From Phycisphaerae bacterium (lineage in GTDB: Bacteria > Planctomycetota > Phycisphaerae > Phycisphaerales > Phycisphaeraceae): a stretch of DNA of 64,000 nt. This document shows positions 17,497 to 24,967 of this stretch, piece after piece (the stretch's first letter is position 1; each line of letters starts with the position of its first letter). Where the stretch lies: assembly GCA_030425705.1 (NCBI GenBank), contig JAUHZU010000004.1, positions 1-64,000 on the forward strand, in the 5' to 3' direction. Under the pieces are notes generated by a model. It saw nothing but the letters and a program-made list of their open reading frames with translations, did no database searches and was not told where the DNA came from. The translations under genes were made by a program, and so were the position numbers.

Positions 17497-17520
17497 GGTC
17501 GGGTTTCGGGTTCGGGTTCA
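17497..17520 (+). repeat. Short GGGT(C)-type array next to the iscR stop
   Basis: On the plus strand GGGTC, GGGTTTC, GGGTTC and GGGTTC follow each other, directly abutting the TGA of iscR on the minus strand. The sequence resembles one arm of the heptamer elements at 6204, 37641 and 57803, but no inverted partner is visible. Confidence 0.55.
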
Positions 17521-18009
17521 GGACGCGGCGGTGTCCGCGGTCAGGTTCGTGGTTTTGCAGCAGGCCTTGGCCGGGGGCATATCGTCCTCGTCGGGCAGCA
17601 GGTCGGCGAGGGTGGTCTGTTCGAGCACGGCGACCAGCCGGCGGTGCATCTGCCGGATGGCGGGGCTGATGGTGCAGTCGCCCTCGAGCCGGCACTCCTG
17701 CCCGAGGATCGGCAGGTTGCCGTCGCAGCAGGCGGCGGTCTGCACCGGGCCCTCGATGGCGACGACGACCTCGAGCACCGTCACCTGCGCGGCGTCCTGC
17801 ACGAGCTCGTACCCCCCCGCCGAGCCGCGTGTCGAGGACACGATCCGGGCGGTGGCGAGCTGCTTGAGCACCGACTGCGTCACGGGCTCGGGGAGGCCGG
17901 TCTGCTCGGCGATGTGCCGGGCCGAGACCGCGCCCACGCCCGCCCCGGGGCCACCGAGGTAGGCCAGCGCCACCAGGGCGTAGTCGGTCTTTCGGCTCAG
18001 GGAGAGCAT
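17518..18009 (-). CDS. iscR: Rrf2-family regulator, IscR-type
   Basis: A 163-residue protein with an N-terminal winged helix ([16 protein letters not shown], recognition region near [17 protein letters not shown]) and the Rrf2 dimer helix. Cys94/95, Cys106 and Cys112 lie where IscR ligates its 2Fe-2S cluster; the Cys106-x5-Cys112 spacing matches IscR, while the first cysteine is further away than usual. It probably senses Fe-S demand and represses the isc operon. It is first in the operon, and its promoter spacer contains a perfect palindrome. Confidence 0.88.
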   Translation of the reverse strand: MLSLSRKTDYALVALAYLGGPGAGVGAVSARHIAEQTGLPEPVTQSVLKQLATARIVSSTRGSAGGYELVQDAAQVTVLEVVVAIEGPVQTAACCDGNLPILGQECRLEGDCTISPAIRQMHRRLVAVLEQTTLADLLPDEDDMPPAKACCKTTNLTADTAAS

Positions 18010-18017
18010 GGCGGAGC

Positions 18018-18046
18018 ATAATAGGACCGGAGCGGTCCACTTTCAA
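18018..18046 (-). promoter_or_regulatory. iscR promoter with palindromic operator in the spacer
   Basis: On the minus strand TTGAAA (18041-18046) and TATTAT (18018-18023) are separated by exactly 17 nt. The spacer contains the perfect inverted repeat GGACCG-CTC-CGGTCC. A repressor bound here would cover both promoter elements. The -10 ends 8 nt before the iscR ATG, so the leader would be one or two nt, or none. Confidence 0.75.
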
Positions 18047-18190
18047 CCGCACACTGGGATCATTCCAGAAAAACCGCCCCGCCAGACCGCCCAAACGGCG
18101 ATCCGTACGCAAGCCCGCCCACCGCCTCGGCCGATTGTTTGGATTAGACTAGTCCTCCCCGATCCCACGGCCACGAGAAGAAGGAAGCCC

Positions 18191-18808
18191 ATGCCCGACC
18201 GCTACAAGACCATCCTCCTGTTCGGGGCCCCCGGGGCCGGCAAAGGCACCCAGGGCAACATCCTCGGCACGATCCCCGGGTTCTTCCACATGTCCTGCGG
18301 GGACGTCTTCCGCACCATCGACATCAGCTCCGACCTGGGCAAGGCCTTCTACGACTACTCCTCCCGCGGCGAGCTCGTGCCCGACGAGCTCACCGTGAAG
18401 ATGTGGGCCAAGAACATCGCCGCGCGCGTCACCCTCGGCGAGTACAAGCCCAAGGACGACCTGCTCATCCTCGACGGCATCCCCCGCACGGTCGAGCAGT
18501 CCAAGCTGATGGACGAGCACATCGACGTGTTCAAGGTCATCCACCTGACCTGCGACGACGAGAAGGAGATGTTCAAGCGCCTCCGCCGACGCGCGCTCAA
18601 GAGCAACCGCATCGACGACGCCGACGAAGAGGTCATCCGCCGGCGGTGGAAGGTCTATGAGAAAGAGACCTACCCGGTGCTCGAGCACTACAACCGGGGC
18701 GACATCGTCTCGATCAACTCGATCGGCTCGCCCGCGCAGATCCTGCACGACATCCTCGAGACCGTCGTCCCGATCCAGAACGCGCACTTCAAGGCCTTCG
18801 AGGGCTGA
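18191..18808 (+). CDS. adk: Adenylate kinase family nucleoside monophosphate kinase
   Basis: A 205-residue P-loop kinase: GAPGAGKGT at 12-20, DGIPRTVEQ in the NMP-binding region, and a short LID with RALKSNRIDDADEEVIRRR, without the zinc-finger insertion of long adenylate kinases. It interconverts AMP and ATP with two ADP. The short LID also occurs in UMP/CMP kinases, so the nucleotide specificity is not fully certain. The ATG at 18191 follows AAGGAAG. The gene is divergent from iscR and converges on a small lipoprotein gene. Confidence 0.85.
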   Translation: MPDRYKTILLFGAPGAGKGTQGNILGTIPGFFHMSCGDVFRTIDISSDLGKAFYDYSSRGELVPDELTVKMWAKNIAARVTLGEYKPKDDLLILDGIPRTVEQSKLMDEHIDVFKVIHLTCDDEKEMFKRLRRRALKSNRIDDADEEVIRRRWKVYEKETYPVLEHYNRGDIVSINSIGSPAQILHDILETVVPIQNAHFKAFEG

Positions 18809-18826
18809 GCACGCTCAAGGGCCGGC

Positions 18827-19048
18827 TCAGTCTTCGCCGCGCCGCTCAGCGATCAGGCGGGCCCGCAGATCGCGGTACTCTTCGTCCGTGACGACGCCGC
18901 TCTCGTGCGCCGCCTTGAGGTCCGTCAGCTCCTGCCCCAGCGTCGGTGAATCGGAGTAGACCTTCTCCGCGCGGATGCCGATGCACCCGCCCAGCAACAG
19001 GGCGGCGGCGAGGAGGGGTGCGGCGGTCGCGAGCGTTCGGCGGTTCAT
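18827..19048 (-). CDS. Small lipoprotein with SHOCT-like C-terminal helix pair
   Basis: A 73-residue protein: signal peptide, lipobox LLGGC (Cys22), then a short linker and LTDLKAAHESGVVTDEEYRDL, the pattern of the SHOCT (short C-terminal) domain. SHOCT segments are oligomerisation tags found at protein ends; here almost nothing else is present. The ATG at 19048 has AAGGAG 7 nt upstream. Confidence 0.7.
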   Translation of the reverse strand: MNRRTLATAAPLLAAALLLGGCIGIRAEKVYSDSPTLGQELTDLKAAHESGVVTDEEYRDLRARLIAERRGED

Positions 19049-19159
19049 GACTAAGCTCCTTGAGATCAGGCGGACGCCGGCGAGCGCCCGCGTTAGCACT
19101 AAGACGACCGTTGCGGCCTGTTTGTTTCATCGCGATCCCCACGCGGCGGATACCCCGCG

Positions 19160-20206
19160 CTACTCGGCCGGGTCGTCACCGCCCCCATCCCCCACCCCTA
19201 TCGGCCCGATGTACTCGGTCGCGACGACGATCTGGTCGAACCACACCCGGCTGACGTGCCCCTCCGCCGCGCGGGTGATGTAGAGGTACACCCAGAGGTA
19301 GTTGACCGACAGCCCCGCGTCCGTCCGCCAACGGAACCCCTCGAAGGCGGTGTCGGCGTCGGCGTCCGGGGCCCACCACCCGCCGGTCCACCCGCCGCGC
19401 GGGAAGCCCGGGCCGTGGTGGCTGACGACCTGCCCGTCCGCGCGCCACAGCTCGCCGTCGATCCAGAACGCCTGCTCCCCGTCCCGCTCGCCCAACGTGT
19501 TGAGCTTTACCATCACCTCGACGCAGACCCACTCCCCCCGCCGGACCTCCGGCCGATCGACGCCGACCAGGAACGGCGTGCCCCAGTAGTTGCCGTCCCC
19601 GTGCCGACGCATCTCGTGCCAGTAGGTGTAGAAGCCCCACCGCCAGTCGTTGCCGTACGGCTCGAGCCCGGTCGTAAACCGCCGCGCGCCATCCGGCCGC
19701 TCGCCCGCGCCGCCCTGCGGCCAGGGGGTCGACGGGTTGAACCCGCCCAGGTGCGTGCCCATGTGGTGGATCGGCGCGCAATCCGTATCGAACTTCACAT
19801 AGAACCGCGCGTACACGGTGTCGTGCCCCGTCGGCAGCCGGCGGTACAGCCCGACCGTGTTCGGCCCGCCGCCGGTGTGGGTCATCAAGAGCGACTGCCC
19901 GCCCGCATACGCGTCTTCCTCTTCATCCCCGGGGCCCGGCGGGCTCAGCGCCATCCGCTCCCCGTGCGCGACATCCTCCCACCGCGCCAACACCCCGTCG
20001 AGGTCGTCCGCCCCGAACGCCTCGACAAACAACACCCGCTCGTCGTCCTCGATCCCCACATCCGCGACGTAGTCACTCGCAATGCCCACCGCCCCCTCCG
20101 GCAGGCGCGCGTCGCCGGCCACGTCCTGCGCCCCGGCCCGCATCGGCCCGCACACACCCAGCACCACCACCATCACACGCCACAGCCGGTCCGCACCACG
20201 CTTCAT
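19160..20206 (-). CDS. Secreted protein, probable jelly-roll (polysaccharide lyase/lectin-like)
   Basis: A 348-residue protein with a signal peptide (cut near AGAQDVAG, about 26). The remainder is rich in aromatic residues and beta-strand patterns: DTVYARFYVKFDTDCA, WVCVEVMVKLNTLGERDGEQAF, WIDGELW and a closing WFDQIVVATEYIGP. This order (shielded strands, then 'WIDGELW', then 'FDQIVVATEYIG') is seen in concanavalin-like jelly rolls of secreted polysaccharide-binding or lyase proteins. No catalytic residues could be assigned. The start codon overlaps the TGA of a possible broken gene upstream (ATGA). Confidence 0.6.
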   Translation of the reverse strand: MKRGADRLWRVMVVVLGVCGPMRAGAQDVAGDARLPEGAVGIASDYVADVGIEDDERVLFVEAFGADDLDGVLARWEDVAHGERMALSPPGPGDEEEDAYAGGQSLLMTHTGGGPNTVGLYRRLPTGHDTVYARFYVKFDTDCAPIHHMGTHLGGFNPSTPWPQGGAGERPDGARRFTTGLEPYGNDWRWGFYTYWHEMRRHGDGNYWGTPFLVGVDRPEVRRGEWVCVEVMVKLNTLGERDGEQAFWIDGELWRADGQVVSHHGPGFPRGGWTGGWWAPDADADTAFEGFRWRTDAGLSVNYLWVYLYITRAAEGHVSRVWFDQIVVATEYIGPIGVGDGGGDDPAE

Positions 20207-20471
20207 CGCACCGCTCCCACAGGATCATTGTTGGCTTGGAGGGCAACGCCACCCGCCCGCCGACCCGGCCGCGCATGGTACGCCCGCCGACGCTCCGGCT
20301 TCAACCACGCCGGCCGCGCGACCTCCCGCCCGTACAACAACCCCTCGCTCAGATAAGCCACCAGCTCGTTCCAGCATTGCTACTCCGCCACCACGCCTCC
20401 CCCGGGTCCGCCGCGCACCGGGCAAACACACGGTGCCACGCATCCAAACGGTTGTGGTCGATCTCGTCCAT
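20203..20471 (-). pseudogene. Possible frameshifted small gene upstream of the 19160-20206 gene
   Basis: Reading from ATG 20471 gives a plausible start (MDEIDHNRLDAWHRVFARCA). A shift near 20385 is then needed to continue as WNELVAYLSEGLLYGREV and on to a TGA at 20203-20205 that overlaps the next ATG. Each half is amphipathic and protein-like, and the ATGA overlap suggests former translational coupling. The evidence is weak because neither half matches a family I know. Confidence 0.3.
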
Positions 20472-20617
20472 ACGCGGGGGCGGAAGAACACCGCCGTGCG
20501 CACCCGGCCGGCAAACCCATCACCCGCAGCGATTTAGCCCAACACACCGGCCGACGACCCGTGCGCACTTGCCGGCCTGTCGTAGACAATCCAGCCATAC
20601 AGTGCCATACTCCTGGG
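20207..20617. other. Intergenic stretch between divergent genes
   Basis: About 410 nt without a supported intact gene. It holds the possible broken gene on the minus strand (to 20471) and the promoter of the 20618 gene at its right end. GC falls noticeably from about 20640 onward. Confidence 0.5.
20583..20611 (+). promoter_or_regulatory. Promoter TAGACA-17-CATACT, 6 nt before an ATG
   Basis: TAGACA (20583-20588) is one mismatch from TTGACA. After 17 nt comes CATACT (20606-20611), and after 6 nt the ATG at 20618. The layout matches the other leaderless-type promoters here. Confidence 0.55.
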
Positions 20618-21256
20618 ATGCCCACCCGTGTCCAACGCGCCAAGGCGTTCCGCCCGGTAGGGTCGTCGATGGACGGCGGGGGAATAAGGTTCTTAACACC
20701 CTTCCCTCCCAAAAGAAGATGCCGCTCGCTGGCCCTATGCGCACTACTAGCCTGCTGGTTGGCGTGTTCCGCCTCATGCCAACTGAGCACTCAATCATCA
20801 AGTCATCGGTTGCCAGAAGACGCAAGCGTAGCTGACGACGTGCTCCCCCACACCGAGCTTGACGACACTGACACTGTCAATGTTTGGTATTTCCTACACT
20901 ATGCCCAAGCGGGGTTGTGGGCCACTTTAGAAGTATGGATTGTAGATGAAGAAGGCCATGTGTTAGATCGGCAATTCACACCCATCACAAGACGGCATCC
21001 TGTAAACATCGTCGACTTGATAGGAAGCCAGAAGTCTTTGGGGAGCAGAAGTCCCGAGCACATAGAAATTGTATCGTTGGAGTACGATGAGTCGAGGCGC
21101 GTAGCCGGAGCGAGGTTTCGGATACAGCCAGGCAACTCTATCGAGATACGATACCTTGAGGACGACAGTGTCGAACATAATGATCAACGCCACAAGCTAT
21201 ACATGGATTTTGGAGTTAACCTAAGAGCCAGTGATAATCAAAGCCCTGGCTCGTGA
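20618..21256 (+). CDS. Hypothetical lipoprotein-like protein in low-GC segment
   Basis: A 212-residue reading frame. A hydrophobic Cys-rich segment (LALCALLACWLACSASC, about residues 36-52) looks like a type II signal. The mature part has beta-rich patterns (TVNVWYFLHYAQAGLWATLEVWIVD) and polar ends. GC and codon use are clearly lower than in neighbouring genes. Residues about 20-32 come from a GTGTCAGGAACCTT-type repeat (20686-20710), so the true start may be later than the promoter suggests. No family is recognised. Confidence 0.5.
   Translation: MPTRVQRAKAFRPVGSSMDGGGIRFLTPFPPKRRCRSLALCALLACWLACSASCQLSTQSSSHRLPEDASVADDVLPHTELDDTDTVNVWYFLHYAQAGLWATLEVWIVDEEGHVLDRQFTPITRRHPVNIVDLIGSQKSLGSRSPEHIEIVSLEYDESRRVAGARFRIQPGNSIEIRYLEDDSVEHNDQRHKLYMDFGVNLRASDNQSPGS
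20686..20710 (-). repeat. GTGTCAGGAACCTT-type repeat, copy R1 (diverged)
   Basis: On the minus strand it reads AAGGGTGTTAAGAACCTT, close to R4. It lies inside the N-terminal coding part of the 20618 gene. Confidence 0.5.
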
Positions 21257-21263
21257 AGCACCA

Positions 21264-21331
21264 GAGAAGAAAAGGTGTCAGGAAGGCTCTGTTGCGAGGA
21301 GAAACAGGTTCTTGGCACGTTTTCCTCTTCT
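21264..21331. repeat. GTGTCAGG repeat, copy R2, imperfect hairpin
   Basis: The left arm GAGAAGAAAAGGTGTCAGGA (from 21264) pairs imperfectly with a right arm around 21307-21331 (TTCTTGGCACGTTTTCC then TCTTCT). The result is a long imperfect stem starting 8 nt after the 20618 gene stop and ending just before the small ORF at 21359. Confidence 0.6.
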
Positions 21332-21358
21332 CCGCCAGGAGAATGACAGGAGTTCGCT

Positions 21359-21523
21359 ATGCATTTTGTTGCTTCGTGGCTGAAGGGCAATGAGGAGTTC
21401 ATATGGGTAATATTGATAGCACTCGTCGTCATTGCAGTGGTAGTCACGATCTTAAGGGGGTACAAGAAGGGAGATTCCGATTTTCTTGGAACAGACAATG
21501 ATGATGATTGGGATTTTCTGTAA
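21359..21523 (+). CDS. 54-residue single-span membrane protein
   Basis: A small gene: ATG at 21359 with GACAGGAG 6 nt upstream, 54 codons and TAA at 21521. The N-terminus is MHFVASWLKGNEEF. One strong membrane helix follows (IWVILIALVVIAVVVTIL, about 15-32), then RGYKKG and an acidic tail (TDNDDDWDFL). The ribosome site, the typical positive-inside pattern and lack of overlap with another gene support it. It is bracketed by repeats R2 and R3, 28 nt before and 7 nt after. Function is unknown; size and shape resemble small regulatory or toxin-like membrane proteins. Confidence 0.6.
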   Translation: MHFVASWLKGNEEFIWVILIALVVIAVVVTILRGYKKGDSDFLGTDNDDDWDFL

Positions 21524-21529
21524 CAGAGG

Positions 21530-21561
21530 GGAGAAAAGTCCCTGACACCTTTCCTCCTTGG
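21530..21561 (-). repeat. GTGTCAGG repeat, copy R3
   Basis: The minus strand reads AAAGGTGTCAGGGACTTTTC, beginning 7 nt after the stop of the 54-residue protein. It is nearly the same core as R2 and R4. Confidence 0.6.
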
Positions 21562-21876
21562 GACAAGGTCTCGCGATATGAAAGGCCCCCCCGGCAGCGA
21601 GGGGGGGGAGTGCCACCGGGGGGGGAGGTTAGCGCGATGCTAAAAAGCTGCGCCGTATTGCCCCCCCACGGACATACTCACTATAGGTCGCCTCTCTCGG
21701 ATTCTGTTACACAATCTGAGTAATCCCGGAAGATCGTCATAGTGCTTTCTCAATCACCAGTGCCAATCGGGCACGCGCAGTAGCCAGCCGAGCAGCAATT
21801 GATTCTTCATTGCAGCGCAATCCCGTAGCGCAGCACTGGCCACCGACCGCCCTGGCTCATCCGGATCGCGTGCTTG
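21562..21876. other. Intergenic stretch with G/C homopolymer blocks
   Basis: About 315 nt. Near 21585-21592 is a C7 block followed by a G8 block (about 21601-21608), which can form a hairpin. A second G8 block lies near 21618 and a C7 block near 21661, so a G-quadruplex is possible on the plus strand. No gene is supported; the region is downstream of fapA on the minus strand. Confidence 0.4.
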
Positions 21877-23481
21877 CTAGATTCCAGTAATCTTTGTTTC
21901 ATCATCACGAACAACAAACTGGCTTGACCGGTACGTTGTTTCGATCGCCATCCGCATGCCGTGCAGCTCGATACTGCACCCCGGAAAAATCTCCCGGAGC
22001 ACCTCAATCCTACCGTTTGGGGCAGATTCAGCGGCATCCAGCTCCGGGTAAGACTGCGATTCCAGATCACGAAGCTGCATGCGCGCCAGCATGACGACTT
22101 GCAACAGACGGCCGTAGGTTGCCTTCTGCTCGTCGTCCAGCGTCGCGACGTCTCCGACCATCCGCTTGATGCCGTCGGCCGCTTCCTGTGCGGTTGCAAT
22201 CCGGTCTTCGAGCCGGGAACGTTTCGTCTCGATCTTGGCCAAGTGATCGATCTGCCCGGCGTTCATCCCGCAGAACACGCCGACCTTGCTATGGGTCTCG
22301 TTGCCGATCTGATTCGCGCGGATGAGTTCGGCGGCTACGAGCGTGCCTCCAACAATCCGGCCGCGTCCCTTCGCGGCATCGATGTTACGCCGGGCAAATA
22401 GGCGCGACGAGATCGTGCCGACTTCAACCCTGATATCCTGGTTGGCGTAGAGAGTGGCCCTCTCAGCAAACCGGGCGTGGATATCAAACGCGGCCCGTAT
22501 GATCCCACGGCCTGCACCCGACACGCCCTGCTTGAGGAAGACCGACCCAGAGGTCGAGATGACTTCCCCGTCGCCCACCGTGGTGCTTGCGGTTATGTCT
22601 CCTGTTGCCCGGAGTGTCGCGCCGCCTCCAACCGCGCCTTTGATATGAACCTCGCCATCAAAATCAATGCTGTCGTCGGGTCCATTCAGGTCGTGCTCAA
22701 TGACCAACAGAGGCCGGACCGAGACGGCGTCTCCTATCACCACCGCGCCGTCAATCTCGGCGATCAGATCGTTGCCTTCCAGCCTTACATTCTCACCGGC
22801 GACCAGCGTTCTGTCGCTGCAATCGGGCGGGGGCACGTCGCGCCCCATCGCGGTGAATCCCGGTCTGCCGGCTACAGACTCTTTTCGACGGGCGATCACG
22901 TCACCCGACGTGCAGATGCGTTTGGCAATGTTCTCGGGTAGCTGTGAAGCGTCAAGGTATGTTTCGGGATCGAGGCCATAGCCCGGCCGCAGGTAGTACT
23001 CGACGCTGCCATCTACGCCCGGAACCGGACGCTCGCCCACCACAAGACACATCCCATCGACCTTCTCGCCCGCAGCGGCCTGGCGAACAGCACGCTCAAT
23101 CGCCTGGGTGTCGATCCCGCGGGTGATCCCCTTCCGCTCGAGCGCGGAGAAGATCGCCTTATAGGTGGGATTGATACCTTGGCCGACAGCCGGCTCGATA
23201 TCGATCAGCAGTCTCCACCCATTGTCTGCGAGCCGGAAACTGCACTTAGCGTCCCGGGAAAGACGCGCCACCAGCGCCTTCTCCTCTTCGGTGCTGCCGA
23301 GCACTTTGAGGAGGTCTGCGATTAGTGGTTGATCCTCGTCTGCTGCTGCAGACGGCTTGTTCAGCAACTCGGAAATCGCCGAATCGGCATCGAGGTCGGC
23401 GGTAAATCGCGCAAGAACATCGTTGGCCTTGGAGCAGGCCCGACGGACTGCGGCACTCGGTTGGTTTGCGACAGATCTCAT
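21877..23481 (-). CDS. DUF342/FapA family protein
   Basis: A 534-residue protein. The N-terminal third is helical with an alpha/beta segment. The centre (about 230-400) is the repetitive parallel beta-helix of FapA: RTLVAGENVRLEGNDLIAEI, DGEVHIKGAVGGGATLRATG and DITASTTVGDGEVISTSG. A coiled coil follows (KIETKRSRLEDRIATAQEA). FapA-like proteins help membrane localisation of regulators or polymer assembly. No flagellar gene is nearby. The ATG at 23481 has AGGA 6 nt upstream and is preferred to a GTG 102 nt earlier. GC is lower than in flanking core genes. Confidence 0.75.
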   Translation of the reverse strand: MRSVANQPSAAVRRACSKANDVLARFTADLDADSAISELLNKPSAAADEDQPLIADLLKVLGSTEEEKALVARLSRDAKCSFRLADNGWRLLIDIEPAVGQGINPTYKAIFSALERKGITRGIDTQAIERAVRQAAAGEKVDGMCLVVGERPVPGVDGSVEYYLRPGYGLDPETYLDASQLPENIAKRICTSGDVIARRKESVAGRPGFTAMGRDVPPPDCSDRTLVAGENVRLEGNDLIAEIDGAVVIGDAVSVRPLLVIEHDLNGPDDSIDFDGEVHIKGAVGGGATLRATGDITASTTVGDGEVISTSGSVFLKQGVSGAGRGIIRAAFDIHARFAERATLYANQDIRVEVGTISSRLFARRNIDAAKGRGRIVGGTLVAAELIRANQIGNETHSKVGVFCGMNAGQIDHLAKIETKRSRLEDRIATAQEAADGIKRMVGDVATLDDEQKATYGRLLQVVMLARMQLRDLESQSYPELDAAESAPNGRIEVLREIFPGCSIELHGMRMAIETTYRSSQFVVRDDETKITGI

Positions 23482-23662
23482 AGGTGTTCCTAGAAATCCC
23501 CCCCCAATATCACCATAAACAGCACGTTCTCCTACGGGTCTAACCTCATGATGAGATATCGAACCTCTGGAGTCCTGATTCACCCTCGGGCGTGGGTTCG
23601 CGGGTAAATGTGTGCTTGATTATGAGGTGTGTGCGGATCGCATGGTTGGTGTGCCGCTGTGT

Positions 23663-23702
23663 AAAAAAAACACCCGGCGAATCCTGAAGACTCAGCCGGG
23701 TG
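23663..23702 (-). terminator. Strong rho-independent terminator, minus strand
   Basis: On the minus strand CACCCGGC (23702-23695) pairs with GCCGGGTG (23678-23671), followed by eight T (23670-23663). It lies 160 nt after the DoxX-like gene and upstream of the fapA-like gene. Confidence 0.85.
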
Positions 23703-23791
23703 CTTCCGGGGGCGAGGGAGGTAAGGCACGGGTTACATCGGCGTACCACTGCCTTGTTCGGTAGTGGATAGCTGGTTATCGGCGGACGGGT

Positions 23792-23825
23792 GGAGATAAG
23801 GTGTCAGGAACCTTCTCCTCCCAGG
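23792..23825 (+). repeat. GTGTCAGGAACCTT repeat, copy R4
   Basis: AAGGTGTCAGGAACCTTCTCC, split as AAGGTGTCAGG then AACCTTCTCC, lies downstream of the DoxX-like gene. R1-R4 bracket the segment containing the lipoprotein-like, 54-residue and fapA-like genes. Confidence 0.6.
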
Positions 23826-23861
23826 CTGCCCAAGGATGTTTGGGCGGTCTGGAACACGCCT

Positions 23862-24314
23862 TCAGTGGATCACCCGCCCGACGCGGTCGTGGTGGACGGT
23901 GCCGCCGATGATCATGGCGGCGGTGAACAGGACCAGGTCCTTGACCAGGTACTGGCCCTCGGGGGTGGGGACCAGGACGCTGCCCTCGAAGCAGGTGCCC
24001 GGCAGCAGGATGAAGGCGAGCACGGTCCCGCACAGCCGGAGCGTCAGGAGCAGCAGGCCCAGGCGGTTGAGCGGCCGCCAGAGCAGGCACACGCCGATCG
24101 CCACCTCCCACCAGCCCAGCACGGGGACCATGACCTCGGGCGGGCCCCAGTAGATCGTGTGGGCCAGCAGGGACGTGGTGGTCTTGTAGCCGAAGGGCTT
24201 GAGCAGGCCGAACCAGACGAACAGGAGGCCGAGGGCGACGCGGTGCGCGACGTGGCCGTAGGTCTCCATCCACTGGCCGATGCGTCGGTCGATCTGTCGG
24301 AGTCGGGGGTGCAT
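23862..24314 (-). CDS. DoxX/DUF417-like four-helix membrane protein
   Basis: A 150-residue protein with four membrane helices. The pattern VALGLLFVWFGLLKPFGYKTTTS, YWGPPEVMVPVLGWWEVAIGV and the closing LVLFTAAMIIGGTV is that of the DUF417/DoxX superfamily. These are small integral membrane proteins of unclear, possibly redox-related function. It follows the potassium channel gene by 28 nt on the same strand, so the two are probably co-transcribed. Confidence 0.75.
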   Translation of the reverse strand: MHPRLRQIDRRIGQWMETYGHVAHRVALGLLFVWFGLLKPFGYKTTTSLLAHTIYWGPPEVMVPVLGWWEVAIGVCLLWRPLNRLGLLLLTLRLCGTVLAFILLPGTCFEGSVLVPTPEGQYLVKDLVLFTAAMIIGGTVHHDRVGRVIH

Positions 24315-24342
24315 GTCCGGGGGGCATATCCGGGGGGCGGGG

Positions 24343-24852
24343 TCAGGGGGCGGCGTGGAAGTCGCGGGCGAAGATGCGCTGCATGATGAGGAAGGTAAAG
24401 GACGCGGACCAGGTGATGAGGACGAGCCCGGCCAGCGCCTCGACGCCGACGAGCAGGCGGATGGGCCCGAGCGGCGCGATATCGCCGAAGCCGACGGTGG
24501 TGTAGACCGAGAGGGAGAAGTACAGCGTATCGCCGAAGGACGCGTCGTAGGGCCCGGTGAACCGGCCGATGGTGTCGTCGTGCAGGGCGAAGAGGAGGCG
24601 GTAGGCGGCGGCGAAGAGCGTGGCCTCGACGAGGTGGGCCGTGAAGAGGATCAGCACGACGAGGATCAGGATGGGGCGGACCCGGCGGATCTCGCGGCGG
24701 TGGGTCAGGCGGACCAGGAGGCGGATGGTCTCGTAGTGGATGCCGACGCAGACGAGGGTGGCGAGCGCGGCGACCAGCAGGACCGCCCAGTGCAGCTCCG
24801 CGGAGGGCCCGGCCAACGCCGGGGGGCCGGGCACGACAAGCGTCATCGGCAT
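24343..24852 (-). CDS. Two-pore-helix potassium/ion channel
   Basis: A 169-residue membrane protein with two N-terminal helices (about 20-40 and 60-95) and then a pore domain. SLSVYTTVGFGD near 131-142 carries the K+ selectivity filter TVGFGD between a pore helix and a final inner helix (ALAGLVLITWSASFTFLIM). This is the Ion_trans_2 type. No RCK/TrkA-N regulatory domain is fused. The ATG at 24852 has a TATCAT box 6 nt upstream. Confidence 0.88.
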   Translation of the reverse strand: MPMTLVVPGPPALAGPSAELHWAVLLVAALATLVCVGIHYETIRLLVRLTHRREIRRVRPILILVVLILFTAHLVEATLFAAAYRLLFALHDDTIGRFTGPYDASFGDTLYFSLSVYTTVGFGDIAPLGPIRLLVGVEALAGLVLITWSASFTFLIMQRIFARDFHAAP

Positions 24853-24858
24853 GCGGCG

Positions 24859-24864
24859 ATGATA
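24859..24864 (-). promoter_or_regulatory. -10 box TATCAT, 6 nt before the K+ channel gene
   Basis: The minus strand reads TATCAT, then CGCCGC, then ATG at 24852. No Shine-Dalgarno sequence is present, so the transcript is probably leaderless. Confidence 0.55.
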
Positions 24865-24967
24865 CCAGCGCGCACGCGCGGGACACGCCCGGTCACGGCG
24901 GCTAGCGGCGCGGCGGGGTGCGCTTGCGTGCGATGGGTTGCGGTGCGGCGGTGCGCGGCCGGTTGGG

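Larger units (their letters stand above)
23482..23861. other. Intergenic region upstream of fapA-like gene
   Basis: This 380-nt stretch contains a possible longer start of the fapA-like gene (GTG 23583), a strong minus-strand terminator (23663-23702) and repeat R4 (23792-23825). Between the terminator and R4 lies about 90 nt with a small hairpin (CCACTACCGAACAAGGCAGT on the minus strand). It could be a short RNA or just a 3' untranslated region. Confidence 0.45.

Noticed and set aside
21676-21687. ACTCACTATAGG, part of the T7 promoter consensus
   Set aside because: Only 12 bases match and the upstream TAATACG part is missing. No phage polymerase or phage gene is present, so it is most likely chance in a low-GC stretch.
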